Source: Levilactobacillus acidifarinae DSM 19394 = JCM 15949 (GTDB lineage: Bacteria > Bacillota > Bacilli > Lactobacillales > Lactobacillaceae). From it: a DNA stretch of 64,000 nt. The position numbers were made by a program, and so were the translations under genes. Below the pieces are notes generated by a model. The model had not been told where the DNA came from. It was given only the letters and a program-made list of their open reading frames with translations, and made no database searches. Positions 45,658-53,766 of the stretch are shown here, piece by piece. Each line of letters opens with the position of its first letter. Positions within the stretch are counted from its first letter, which is position 1. The stretch covers positions 462,073 through 526,072 of the forward strand of contig NZ_AZDV01000026.1 in the NCBI RefSeq assembly GCF_001434835.1, read 5' to 3'.

Positions 45658-46032
45658 ATGCTGAAAGAATTTAAAGAATTTATTGCCCGCGGTAACGTGA
45701 TGGACTTAGCCGTTGGGGTCATCGTCGGGGCCGCCTTCACCGCCATCGTGAATTCACTGGTGAAGAACCTGATCAATCCCCTGTTAGGGATTTTCGTGGG
45801 GAGTATTGACTTTTCGAACCTGGTCCTCACGGTTGGGGATGCTCATTTCCGCTACGGGGCCTTCATCAACTCGGTCATCAATTTTTTGATTATTGCTTTC
45901 GTGGTCTTCTTATTGGTCAAGTTTTTGAACCGTCTATTACCCGCGCCCAAAGACGAAACCGTTGAGGAACCCTCTGCCGAAGAAAAATATCTCCAGGAAA
46001 TCGTTGACCTGTTAAAAAAGGACAACCACTAA
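45658..46032 (+). CDS. mscL: Large-conductance mechanosensitive channel
   Basis: MscL opens at high membrane tension to release solutes in osmotic downshock. The 124-residue protein starts [24 protein letters not shown], the conserved N-terminal helix and first membrane helix. It has the periplasmic loop and a second helix ([20 protein letters not shown]), and ends in a charged cytoplasmic bundle [14 protein letters not shown]. The length is typical. GGGAGG precedes the ATG. Monocistronic. Confidence 0.97.
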   Translation: MLKEFKEFIARGNVMDLAVGVIVGAAFTAIVNSLVKNLINPLLGIFVGSIDFSNLVLTVGDAHFRYGAFINSVINFLIIAFVVFLLVKFLNRLLPAPKDETVEEPSAEEKYLQEIVDLLKKDNH

Positions 46033-46075
46033 AACACCCTCACTCACGGTCACGGCTATCTATTTCACCTTAAAA

Positions 46076-46084
46076 TGCTATACT
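46076..46084 (+). promoter_or_regulatory. Extended -10 promoter of the gene at 46153
   Basis: TGC-TATACT lies about 70 bp before the ATG; the -35 is weak. Confidence 0.5.
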
Positions 46085-46152
46085 ATTGTAGGACTTTAAA
46101 CCTTACAGGTTTTACAGCAACACTACATAACCGTTAAAGAGGGAATTCGACC

Positions 46153-46518
46153 ATGAGAGAAGAACAAGAAACCTTCACCAAAACCGACTGGCAGCGGGCC
46201 CAAACGGCCGTTTTTAACGAATACGACCGGCTCATCAAGCAACTGCATCTCGCGGGAGTGGACGCCGCCATTGCCCAAGCCCGGCGCATCGTCATCTACC
46301 AAGACCTCCTCGAAGAGTGGAAACACGCCGTACCAACCTTAATGACCGATTTGAGTGATAATCCGGTCGCCTTAGCGGTCTTTGCCGACATGGATGCCGA
46401 CGGCCAAAGTCATATTTTGGATCGCTGCGCTAAAAAAATGGAGGCGTGGCCCGATTATATTCCGTCGCCGCTCACCATCTGGCTGGAACTGGAAGAAGAC
46501 GCCAACCGCGAGAGTTAG
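46153..46518 (+). CDS. Hypothetical cytoplasmic protein
   Basis: The 121-residue product is acidic and all-helical in look, starting MREEQETFTKTDWQRAQTAV, with no signal or membrane segment and no recognised domain. GAGGGAATTCGACC precedes the ATG. It has its own promoter and terminator. Function unknown; a homolog search is the only route to a call. Confidence 0.65.
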   Translation: MREEQETFTKTDWQRAQTAVFNEYDRLIKQLHLAGVDAAIAQARRIVIYQDLLEEWKHAVPTLMTDLSDNPVALAVFADMDADGQSHILDRCAKKMEAWPDYIPSPLTIWLELEEDANRES

Positions 46519-46530
46519 CCCTTGAACTCG

Positions 46531-46562
46531 AAAACGCCAGTTGTTGCGACCGGCGTTTTTTA
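46531..46562 (+). terminator. Terminator of the gene at 46153
   Basis: AAAACGCCAG-TTGTTGCGAC-CGGCGTTTTTT, hairpin plus U tract. Confidence 0.7.
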
Positions 46563-46707
46563 TTATTGTTCGCTTGTTGTTCTCAAAAATTAAGGAAGCG
46601 TTTTATCAAATATGCTATGATAACTGTAACCGGCAAAACGGTCAACCACGGGATACTCGATGGTTTAGCCGTTAACGTCGGCAGCTTAATCTTTGGAGGA
46701 GTTTTAG

Positions 46708-46962
46708 ATGCACAAAATACTACGCAAGGCCACCCTATTAGTCGTTTCAACGTTAACCCTAACGGGGATGTTGGCCCCGGTCGCGACACCCCAACTTGAG
46801 GCGCAGGCCAAGGCAACTAAGGTTATCATTGCGCCTAAACATGGTAAAAAATACCACTACGCTCGCGGTTGTCGGGGACTCAACCACGCAAGCAAAACGA
46901 AAAAGGTCACTTTAAAATGGGCCAAGCAAAACCACTACAAATTATGTGGCTGGGAAAAGTAA
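46708..46962 (+). CDS. Small secreted protein with a C-terminal Cys/His motif
   Basis: The 84-residue precursor has a Sec signal peptide (MHKILRKATLLVVSTLTLTG, cleavage near AQA, residue ~34) and a basic mature part of ~50 residues. The latter holds KKYHYARGCRGLNHASK and ends KLCGWEK. This resembles a short domain seen at the end of larger lactobacillar secreted proteins and nucleases, with the pattern KYHxxxxCRGL and a late cysteine; the usual last CxxC is reduced to one cysteine. A metal or disulfide site is possible. GGAGGAG precedes the ATG. Function unknown. Confidence 0.7.
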   Translation: MHKILRKATLLVVSTLTLTGMLAPVATPQLEAQAKATKVIIAPKHGKKYHYARGCRGLNHASKTKKVTLKWAKQNHYKLCGWEK

Positions 46963-47014
46963 GCTAAGCCCTTTGTAATTCTGCGACAACGAAAAGTACC
47001 AAGGAGGCTCAATT

Positions 47015-47221
47015 ATGGATGATTTAATTAAACCCGTCTTAGCTAAGGTTCGGCAAATTTCTGCTCGTTGGACCCGAACCTATAGTCTGGAAGGCATCGA
47101 AGACGACCAGGCTAAGGCTTTCGCCAAACAGTTGGCTCAGGCTGACACAGAAGACTTGGCCACCTATAAAGTTCGAGGCCATGCCCCTCGGTCGTTAACG
47201 CTAGAAATTCATAGACATTGA
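47015..47221 (+). CDS. Hypothetical small protein
   Basis: The 68-residue product, starting MDDLIKPVLAKVRQISARW, is hydrophilic and helical at its N-terminus, without signal or membrane segment. AAGGAGG precedes the ATG at 8 nt. It lies 52 bp after the small secreted protein and may be co-transcribed. No family is recognised. Confidence 0.6.
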   Translation: MDDLIKPVLAKVRQISARWTRTYSLEGIEDDQAKAFAKQLAQADTEDLATYKVRGHAPRSLTLEIHRH

Positions 47222-47228
47222 GACCATG

Positions 47229-47261
47229 AAGGCCGCCGTTCGCGTGAACGGCGGCCTTTTT
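47229..47261. terminator. Bidirectional terminator between the genes at 47015 and 47262
   Basis: AAGGCCGCCGTTC-GCGT-GAACGGCGGCCTTTTT has a 13-bp GC-rich stem with A and U ends. Confidence 0.85.
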
Positions 47262-47540
47262 CTATTCAGATAACAGACTTAACGTTTTAGAAGTTTTTTC
47301 GCTATCGGACCAATAATCAATTAACCCACAGACCCGGAGATGTTGCAGGTAGTCACTCAATTCAACGGAGGTTAGATTGAGTTTTTTGGCCATGTTAATC
47401 GTATATCCGGGATGAGTTGCTAACTCGATGAGCTCTCGCACTAATTGAATCTCATCGTAATCTAACTCACCATGCACCCGTTTTAGTGTTTCAATAAAGT
47501 CGTGAATATCCCCATCGCGACCTAGAACGTACCCTAACAT
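47262..47540 (-). CDS. Small winged-helix-like protein
   Basis: The 92-residue product, starting MLGYVLGRDGDIHDFIETL, is helical; its second half (YTINMAKKLNLTSVELSDYLQHLRVCGLIDYW, residues ~47-78, in part) has the pattern of a winged helix. It could bind DNA, or act as a protein-interaction module. GGGGGGAG precedes the ATG, and a -10 TATAAT lies at 47588-47583. It is the nearest gene to the CRISPR array (160 bp) but is not a known cas gene. Confidence 0.6.
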   Translation of the reverse strand: MLGYVLGRDGDIHDFIETLKRVHGELDYDEIQLVRELIELATHPGYTINMAKKLNLTSVELSDYLQHLRVCGLIDYWSDSEKTSKTLSLLSE

Positions 47541-47700
47541 AAGATCTCCCCCCTAATCTGAGCTCGCTGTTACATTAGAATCATTATAACGGGCTTGGTT
47601 AAAGTCGGCTATGGTTAGACCTTCAACCTGTCTTGAGGGTTTAGTCACTCAATTATCTGCAACCACCTACGTCTAACAGGATGCTAATAACAATAATTAG

Positions 47701-48765
47701 AGTTCACCCCCACACGTGTGGGGAATACGCACAGCAGGGGGAAAAATCCGCACAAAACCAGGAATCACCCCCACACGTGTGGGGAATACTCATATGTATC
47801 GGTTTCCGGTGAACCGGTAATGGAATCACCCCCACACGTGTGGGGAATACCGGTTCCAGCTATACCCGAAATTGGCGTGATAGGAATCACCCCCACACGT
47901 GTGGGGAATACAACGAAGCAAAGGAAAAAGTAAAACAAGTGTTAGAATCACCCCCACACGTGTGGGGAATACAAATGGGGACAATCTTATAAAAGATAAA
48001 GATTAGAATCACCCCCACACGTGTGGGGAATACACATCCCCAAAAAGTACGCTGTGAAAGGTCGCAGAATCACCCCCACACGTGTGGGGAATACAAAGCT
48101 CATTTCTTTAAGCGGATATACTGGTGAGAATCACCCCCACACGTGTGGGGAATACCACCATCGACGACCCCGAAAGCACTTGGGAGTAGAATCACCCCCA
48201 CACGTGTGGGGAATACTGATTTTAACCAAATTGTTGAGGCGCTCAAAAAGAATCACCCCCACACGTGTGGGGAATACACAAACAAACTGGGACGAAATTT
48301 TCAACACAAAGAATCACCCCCACACGTGTGGGGAATACTTCCAGCATCGCTAGCAACCCGTCGGATAATCGGAATCACCCCCACACGTGTGGGGAATACC
48401 CTTGATAGCCGCCACAATCTCAGCTGGACTGGGAATCACCCCCACACGTGTGGGGAATACTTAAAAGGCCATTCCTTAAGCATAGGAATTGTGGAATCAC
48501 CCCCACACGTGTGGGGAATACTCTAGATGGTGCTAACACGGCTCCGAGTTATGAGAATCACCCCCACACGTGTGGGGAATACAAGTCCAACTTGGTCGTC
48601 CCAGCTAGTGCCTGGGAATCACCCCCACACGTGTGGGGAATACCATCACTGTTGACAGCCCCCATCAATCTAGTTAGAATCACCCCCACACGTGTGGGGA
48701 ATACCACAACTGTCCGATATCCGGGAGCCTGGATCCGGAATCACCCCCACACGTGTGGGGAATAC
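47701..48765 (-). CRISPR. Type I-E-like CRISPR array: 18 repeats, 17 spacers of 33 bp
   Basis: The 28-bp repeat recurs with an exact 61-bp period starting at 47701, 47762, 47823 and so on to 48738, so all 17 spacers are 33 bp. The repeat core is the palindrome CCCCACACGTGTGGGG. Repeats 2-18 are identical by eye; the one at 47701 differs in its first three bases, the usual decay at the leader-distal end. Repeat family orientation (GTATTCCCC...GGTGATTC on the minus strand) and this decay both suggest minus-strand transcription with the leader on the right. Length and period match type I-E. No cas gene is adjacent. Confidence 0.96.
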
Positions 48766-48960
48766 ACTAAAGAAATCCCATTATACCGGCATTTCAAAAT
48801 TCACAATTCTCGGTTTTACATGAACTTGATCAAGGCCACGCTTTTAATACAGTTTACTAAGCTCGCCTGACGCTTGCAAGCCTGAAGGTTATTCTGAGCA
48901 AATTCAAGCTTAACTTAATATAATTTTTGTTATGTTAAATAGATTTCATGTCAAACTTTT
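48766..48960 (-). promoter_or_regulatory. Putative CRISPR leader
   Basis: The AT-rich 195 bp between the array and the lepA terminator has no gene. On the minus strand it contains TTGACA at 48954-48949 and, much closer to the array, a -10-like TATAAT (48785-48780) 14 bp before the first repeat. The leader role is inferred from array polarity. Confidence 0.55.
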
Positions 48961-48962
48961 AC

Positions 48963-49014
48963 AAAAAAGGCCCTGTTCCCGCTGATATACTTAACCAGCT
49001 AAAACAGAGTCTTT
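48963..49014 (-). terminator. Terminator of lepA
   Basis: The minus strand pairs GACTCTGTTTT with GGAACAGGGCC, with a mismatched centre, and ends in TTTTTT. Confidence 0.55.
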
Positions 49015-49025
49015 CTCCATTATAT

Positions 49026-50861
49026 CTATGACTTGGTTTCGTCCTCATCAGTTTTAAGAACGGCCATGAACGCTTCTTGTGGAATATCCACGCGACCCAC
49101 GGCCTTCATCCGTTTCTTCCCGGCTTTTTGCTTCTCCAGCAACTTCATCCGCCGCGTCCGGTCCCCACCATACAGGTGCGCCGTGACGTCCTTCCGGTAG
49201 GCCTTGATGGTTGTCCGTGCGATAATCTTCGCCCCAATGGCCGCCTGAATCGGAATTTCAAAGTTTTGACGCGGAATGATGCCCTTCAACCGACTGGCAA
49301 TCTCCCGGCCCCGTTGTGCCGCAAACGTGCGGTGCGCGATAAAGCTCAGCGCATCGACCTTGTCCCCGTTCAACAACAGGTCGATCTTGACCAGGTCGCT
49401 CTCCTGGTACCCGTTCATCTCATAATCCAAAGAGGCGTAACCCCGCGTACTGGACTTCAACTTATCGAAGAAGTCAAAAATGATTTCGGATAGCGGCATA
49501 TTGTAGATGATGTTGACCCGGTAATCGTCCAGGTATTCCATGGTCAAGAATTGGCCCCGTCGGTGTTGGCAGAGTTCCATGACCGCCCCAACGTACTCGT
49601 TGGGCGCCATGATGGTCGCCTTCACGATGGGTTCTTCAATCTTCTTGATGGCCGAAGCTTCCGGCATTTCCGCCGGGTTTTCGACCTCTTTCATGGTGCC
49701 GTCGGTCAAGTACGCGTGATAGGTGACGGACGGTGCCGTGGTGATCAGATCCAGGTTAAATTCCCGTTCCAACCGTTCCTGCACCACGTCCATGTGCAAC
49801 ATGCCCAAGAAGCCACACCGGAACCCGAAGCCCAAGGCCTGCGAGGATTCTGGTTCAAATTCCAGCGCCGCATCGTTGAGTTTCAACTTCTCCAAGGCTT
49901 CTCGTAGGTCGGTTAACTTGGCGTTGTCCGTGGGATACAGCCCGGCGTAGACCATCGGGTTCATTTCCCGGTAACCCGGTAAGGCCTTGTCAGCGGGATC
50001 TTCCGCATTAGTCACGGTATCCCCGACACGGGTTTCCGTGATGTCCTTGATGCTGGCCGTAATGTAACCCACGTCCCCAGCAATCAGATAATCGCGGCTG
50101 AGCGGATTGGGCGAGTTGACACCCACTTCGGTCACTTCGTATTCGGTCTCACTGTTCATCATCCGAATCTTGTCACCCGGTTGGACGGTCCCGTCATAAA
50201 CCCGCACACTTAACACGACCCCGCGGTAATCGTCGTAAACCGAGTCGAAAACCAACGCCTTTAGCGGTGCATCCAGGTCACCACTCGGCGCTGGGACCTT
50301 CGCCACGATTTGCTCCAGGAGGTCTTCGATCCCAATTCCTTGCTTGGCACTGGCCAAGACGGCATCGGACGCGTCTAACCCAATCACGTCTTCAATTTCT
50401 TTTTTGACCTTATCCGGGTCCGCCGACGGTAAATCAATCTTATTGATGACTGGCACGATTTCCAGGTCATCGTCTAACGCGAGGTACACGTTAGCTAACG
50501 TCTGGGCCTCGACCCCCTGGGCAGCGTCAACCACCAAGACGGCCCCTTCACAGGCCGCTAAGCTCCGGGAAACCTCGTAGGAGAAGTCCACGTGTCCCGG
50601 CGTATCGATCAGGTGAAATTCATAATCATGACCGTCTTTGGCGTGGTAGGTTAATTCTACCGCGTTTAATTTAATGGTAATGCCCCGTTCGCGTTCCAGG
50701 TCCATGTTATCCAGAATTTGATCCTGCATGTCGCGCTTCGAGACCGTATCCGTCATTTCTAGAATCCGGTCTGCCAGGGTCGATTTCCCGTGGTCAATGT
50801 GGGCCACGATGGAAAAGTTCCGAATGTATTTTTGATGTTGCTTTAATTTTTCCAGGTCCAT
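49026..50861 (-). CDS. lepA: Elongation factor 4 (LepA)
   Basis: LepA is a ribosome-binding translational GTPase involved in initiation fidelity or stalled-ribosome handling. The 611-residue protein has the GTPase core: [10 protein letters not shown] (P-loop, about residue 20), [17 protein letters not shown] and NKIDLP. EF-G-like domains and the LepA-specific C-terminal domain follow ([42 protein letters not shown], in part). Standalone with its own promoter. Confidence 0.97.
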   Translation of the reverse strand: MDLEKLKQHQKYIRNFSIVAHIDHGKSTLADRILEMTDTVSKRDMQDQILDNMDLERERGITIKLNAVELTYHAKDGHDYEFHLIDTPGHVDFSYEVSRSLAACEGAVLVVDAAQGVEAQTLANVYLALDDDLEIVPVINKIDLPSADPDKVKKEIEDVIGLDASDAVLASAKQGIGIEDLLEQIVAKVPAPSGDLDAPLKALVFDSVYDDYRGVVLSVRVYDGTVQPGDKIRMMNSETEYEVTEVGVNSPNPLSRDYLIAGDVGYITASIKDITETRVGDTVTNAEDPADKALPGYREMNPMVYAGLYPTDNAKLTDLREALEKLKLNDAALEFEPESSQALGFGFRCGFLGMLHMDVVQERLEREFNLDLITTAPSVTYHAYLTDGTMKEVENPAEMPEASAIKKIEEPIVKATIMAPNEYVGAVMELCQHRRGQFLTMEYLDDYRVNIIYNMPLSEIIFDFFDKLKSSTRGYASLDYEMNGYQESDLVKIDLLLNGDKVDALSFIAHRTFAAQRGREIASRLKGIIPRQNFEIPIQAAIGAKIIARTTIKAYRKDVTAHLYGGDRTRRMKLLEKQKAGKKRMKAVGRVDIPQEAFMAVLKTDEDETKS

Positions 50862-50897
50862 TTATTTTCCTACTTTCTTAAACACCATATCTCGATA

Positions 50898-50926
50898 ATT
50901 ATACCAACCCTGGTCGGGAAGTACAA
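50898..50926 (-). promoter_or_regulatory. Promoter of lepA
   Basis: On the minus strand TTGTAC (50926-50921), 17 bp and TATAAT (50903-50898), with a TGG extension before the -10. Confidence 0.75.
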
Positions 50927-50945
50927 ACCACGTGACCGGAACGGC

Positions 50946-50980
50946 AAAAGAGAGCTTGGCTATCCGCCAAGCTCTCTTTT
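50946..50980 (-). terminator. Terminator of the dlt operon
   Basis: AAAAGAGAGCTTGGC and its reverse complement GCCAAGCTCTCTTTT enclose TATCC; the stem begins 6 bp after the dltD stop. Confidence 0.88.
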
Positions 50981-50985
50981 GACCT

Positions 50986-52275
50986 TTATTTCGTCGTCGC
51001 TTCGTAGGCCGTCAACTGCGTTGGATCCAGTTGCTGCCACTTCTGCGAGTAGAATTTATCGTTAATTCGATACTTAGGTTGCCGTTGGGTTTTGGTTAAG
51101 AACGGATCAACCTTTTGGTCAACCGCTAACCAGCCCCGCCAGCCCAAATGAATGGTATCCGTCATGAAGTACGGTTGATTCCCCTGATTGCTCAAATCAC
51201 AAATGTTGTTAAACCCTTGTGATTGCAACTGGTAACGAATCTTTTGATCGAACTGTCGCAACATTTTCTGTGACAAGCCCGTGTACTTCGCCCACCGATC
51301 GTTAACCGGCGGAATGATGAACATCACGTTAGTGTTTAAACGCGCAAACTGATCGAGAACCAACTGGAAGTCCGCAAACTCTGGGGACTTAGTGTAACTT
51401 AAATTTCGTTGGAAACCTTGTAACTTCCCGGTCTTCAGCTCTTGCTTCAGGCCTTGGTTGTAGAAGGAATCGCTAATCCGAAAACGGTTATTCCCCGTCT
51501 GTTCCTGACCAATCTGACCGGCTAGTTTATCCAGCTTCGCATAAGAATACTGAGTGGGTAACTTCTTCGCTTGCTGGTTAACCTTGTTCCAGTTCTGCGA
51601 TGGAAGGTTGATTCCGGAGAAAAATTGGTCTTCTTGCGTCAGCATGTTCATCTTCGTCCGCAGATAGAAGCGTTGATAATCGGTCAACGTCTTCCCAGAA
51701 GCAACGCGTTGCAGCGCTGCGTAGATGAAGTGATCAGACTTAGCCACCGGCATTTGTAACAACCGTTTAGCCGCGTACTGGTCAATTGCATCGTGGCGGT
51801 AATGGGATAACCATTCTGCCGTCTGCAGTTGTGAATAGTAGAAGGCAAAAGCATCTTTTCGGGTCCCGTCCTTCACAAACCATTGAGGGGAAACCACGAA
51901 GACCGCTTTCTTGTTGCGCAATTCACCTTGAATATTTTGCATCACGAAGAATTGCGTTAACGATTGCGTCCCCCGGGCTCCCAAGAGAAATGGGCGGTAA
52001 TCCCGATGATACTTTTGGGCTAGAACTGAGGGGTGCATCGGATCAATTCGCGACCATTCGGAAGACCCAAAGAACGGAACGTAGTTTTCCTTTAGGGCCG
52101 CTTCCTTAATCCGCTTTCCCTTTAAAACGTTGGGTGACAGTGAAACGGCAGCTTGCCGTTCCTCACCCGCACTGACGTGTTTAAAACCGAAAGTCACCGG
52201 TGATACCAAAATCGCAAGAACCAGAATAGCCGCGAGAATTAACGGACCAAAGATCCGTAGCAGTCGCTTTGCCAT
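50986..52275 (-). CDS. dltD: D-alanyl-lipoteichoic acid biosynthesis protein DltD
   Basis: DltD is the extracytoplasmic membrane-anchored enzyme of the D-alanylation pathway, thought to pass D-Ala to teichoic acid. The 429-residue protein has an N-terminal anchor (about 8-28), the FFGSSEWSRI Ser motif near residue 70 and the DTIHLGWRGW Asp/His motif near 375. It is last in dltXABCD, 3 bp after dltC. A close intact paralog lies at 13818-15104. Confidence 0.96.
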   Translation of the reverse strand: MAKRLLRIFGPLILAAILVLAILVSPVTFGFKHVSAGEERQAAVSLSPNVLKGKRIKEAALKENYVPFFGSSEWSRIDPMHPSVLAQKYHRDYRPFLLGARGTQSLTQFFVMQNIQGELRNKKAVFVVSPQWFVKDGTRKDAFAFYYSQLQTAEWLSHYRHDAIDQYAAKRLLQMPVAKSDHFIYAALQRVASGKTLTDYQRFYLRTKMNMLTQEDQFFSGINLPSQNWNKVNQQAKKLPTQYSYAKLDKLAGQIGQEQTGNNRFRISDSFYNQGLKQELKTGKLQGFQRNLSYTKSPEFADFQLVLDQFARLNTNVMFIIPPVNDRWAKYTGLSQKMLRQFDQKIRYQLQSQGFNNICDLSNQGNQPYFMTDTIHLGWRGWLAVDQKVDPFLTKTQRQPKYRINDKFYSQKWQQLDPTQLTAYEATTK

Positions 52276-52278
52276 TGA

Positions 52279-52512
52279 TTAAGCCAGACTTTCGACTTTC
52301 TTAACGATCTTGTTGGGCGTGTCCCACTCTGACCGCTCAAATTCGGAAACTGGTACGTTAACGCCCAGTTGACTTTGTAATTGCAATAAGAGTTGCACGG
52401 AACCCATGGAGTCTAACAGACCACTATCGAACAAGTTGTCGTCCATGGCCCCACTAACATCGTTCCCCGTTAAATCTGATAAAATTGACAAAACAGTTTC
52501 TTTTACATCCAT
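52279..52512 (-). CDS. dltC: D-alanine carrier protein DltC
   Basis: DltC is the acyl-carrier-like protein that receives D-alanine from DltA on a phosphopantetheine arm. The 77-residue product has the attachment motif [19 protein letters not shown]; the modified Ser is in LDSMGS, near residue 35. It lies between dltB (42 bp) and dltD (3 bp). The length is normal. Confidence 0.97.
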   Translation of the reverse strand: MDVKETVLSILSDLTGNDVSGAMDDNLFDSGLLDSMGSVQLLLQLQSQLGVNVPVSEFERSEWDTPNKIVKKVESLA

Positions 52513-52554
52513 GATAATTTCCCCCTAAATGAAATTGAATACTCCATATTTTTA

Positions 52555-53766
52555 TTATTTGGTAAACCAGAGTGTATTTAAGAATCCTGAGAAAATCAGG
52601 AAACTAAAGCAGACTAAGTTCGCCGTTAAGAAAATGGCAAACAGCTGCGTAAAGCGGTTATGAGGCACACTTTGCCGGTGCTTTTTCTTGTAGCGCAACC
52701 AGGCATCGTTGATGACCAGTGCCACCCCGTGGAAGAGCCCGTAGGTGATATAGTACCACGTGACCCCGTGCCAGAATCCCATGACCAACATGTTAATGAT
52801 GTAGGTCACGTTGGCCGTGGTCCGCGGACTCTTGAACACCCGGTGCTTCATGAACCAGAAAACCAACCGCATATAGATGAAGTCCCGGAACCAGAAGGAC
52901 AGAGTAATGTGCCAACGGTTCCAGAAGTCCTTGATGTTCGGCGAACGCCAAGGTTGCTTAAAGTTCATTGGCGTCGCAATCCCCATCAGATACGAGGTTC
53001 CGACGGCAAACAAACTGTACCCGGCGAAGTCAAAGAACAAATCGGCACTGTAAGCGTACATATAGCCCAGTACCGGCCACGATAGGTCCATAAACCCGCC
53101 GCGAGAATGCATCGCCATGACCTGCAGTTTCGGCATCAGAATCGACCCAAAGTAGTAAGCCAATAAGAACTTGTACATGAAGCCCACGAAGATGTAACGG
53201 ACCCCTTTTTGCACCATCCCCAGATACGTCGCCCGGTCCGGTACCGACCGGTAATCCTTTTCGAATCGCCGGTAACGGTCAATTGGCCCGGATGAAATGG
53301 TTGGGAAGAAGAGCATAAATTGCAAGAACGTCATGACTTGGTAATCCTTTAGCGTACCATCCCGCGTTTCCATCATGGTTTGGACCGCTCTAAACGTCAG
53401 GTAACTGATTCCTAAGAATCCAATCAACGACGCTTGGCCGTTTTCCACGGCCGGCGTGACCTTCACCACGGTCAGTGGCAGAATTGCCAGGATCACCATT
53501 AGGTAAAAGACTGGTCCCGAATTCTTTTGTTTACGGTAAACGGCGTACCCCCAGGTCAACATCACTTCGTACAAAATGTAGATAATCAGGGCAATCCCCT
53601 GCGTCCACTTCGGTCCCCCAAAGGTTAAGACCAGAAAGAAGATGGAAATCAACGTTTCGTATAGCCGTGAGCGTTTGCCGTATAACAAGCCGATCATTAA
53701 TGGCAACAGGGCCACCCCTAGTAAGGCGAAGTAAGTGGGGTTCCCGTACGGTTCAAATGACAGCAT
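52555..53766 (-). CDS. dltB: D-alanyl transfer protein DltB (MBOAT)
   Basis: DltB is the membrane-bound O-acyltransferase that hands D-alanine across the membrane. The 403-residue polytopic protein has about eleven membrane helices and MBOAT features: SGPIDRYRRFEKDY near residue 158, WRSPNIKDFWNRWHITLS near 270, and the catalytic His in LVMGFWHGVTWYYITYG near 325. Its ATG shares one base with the dltA stop, so the two are coupled. Confidence 0.96.
   Translation of the reverse strand: MLSFEPYGNPTYFALLGVALLPLMIGLLYGKRSRLYETLISIFFLVLTFGGPKWTQGIALIIYILYEVMLTWGYAVYRKQKNSGPVFYLMVILAILPLTVVKVTPAVENGQASLIGFLGISYLTFRAVQTMMETRDGTLKDYQVMTFLQFMLFFPTISSGPIDRYRRFEKDYRSVPDRATYLGMVQKGVRYIFVGFMYKFLLAYYFGSILMPKLQVMAMHSRGGFMDLSWPVLGYMYAYSADLFFDFAGYSLFAVGTSYLMGIATPMNFKQPWRSPNIKDFWNRWHITLSFWFRDFIYMRLVFWFMKHRVFKSPRTTANVTYIINMLVMGFWHGVTWYYITYGLFHGVALVINDAWLRYKKKHRQSVPHNRFTQLFAIFLTANLVCFSFLIFSGFLNTLWFTK

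Noticed and set aside
48798-48826. Possible 19th, decayed CRISPR repeat on the right side
   Set aside because: Only a short TCAC-like start matches and the palindromic core is missing; kept only as a comment on the leader.
47718-48870. Overlapping plus-strand ORFs with repeated NHPHTCGEY, ITPTRVGNT or PPHVWGI segments
   Set aside because: They are translations of the CRISPR repeat in three frames (the 61-bp period shifts the frame each unit), not genes.
49077-49907. Long plus-strand ORFs opposite lepA, and similar ones opposite dnaK, rel and aspS
   Set aside because: Antisense shadows of GC-rich conserved genes with no ribosome site or family resemblance.
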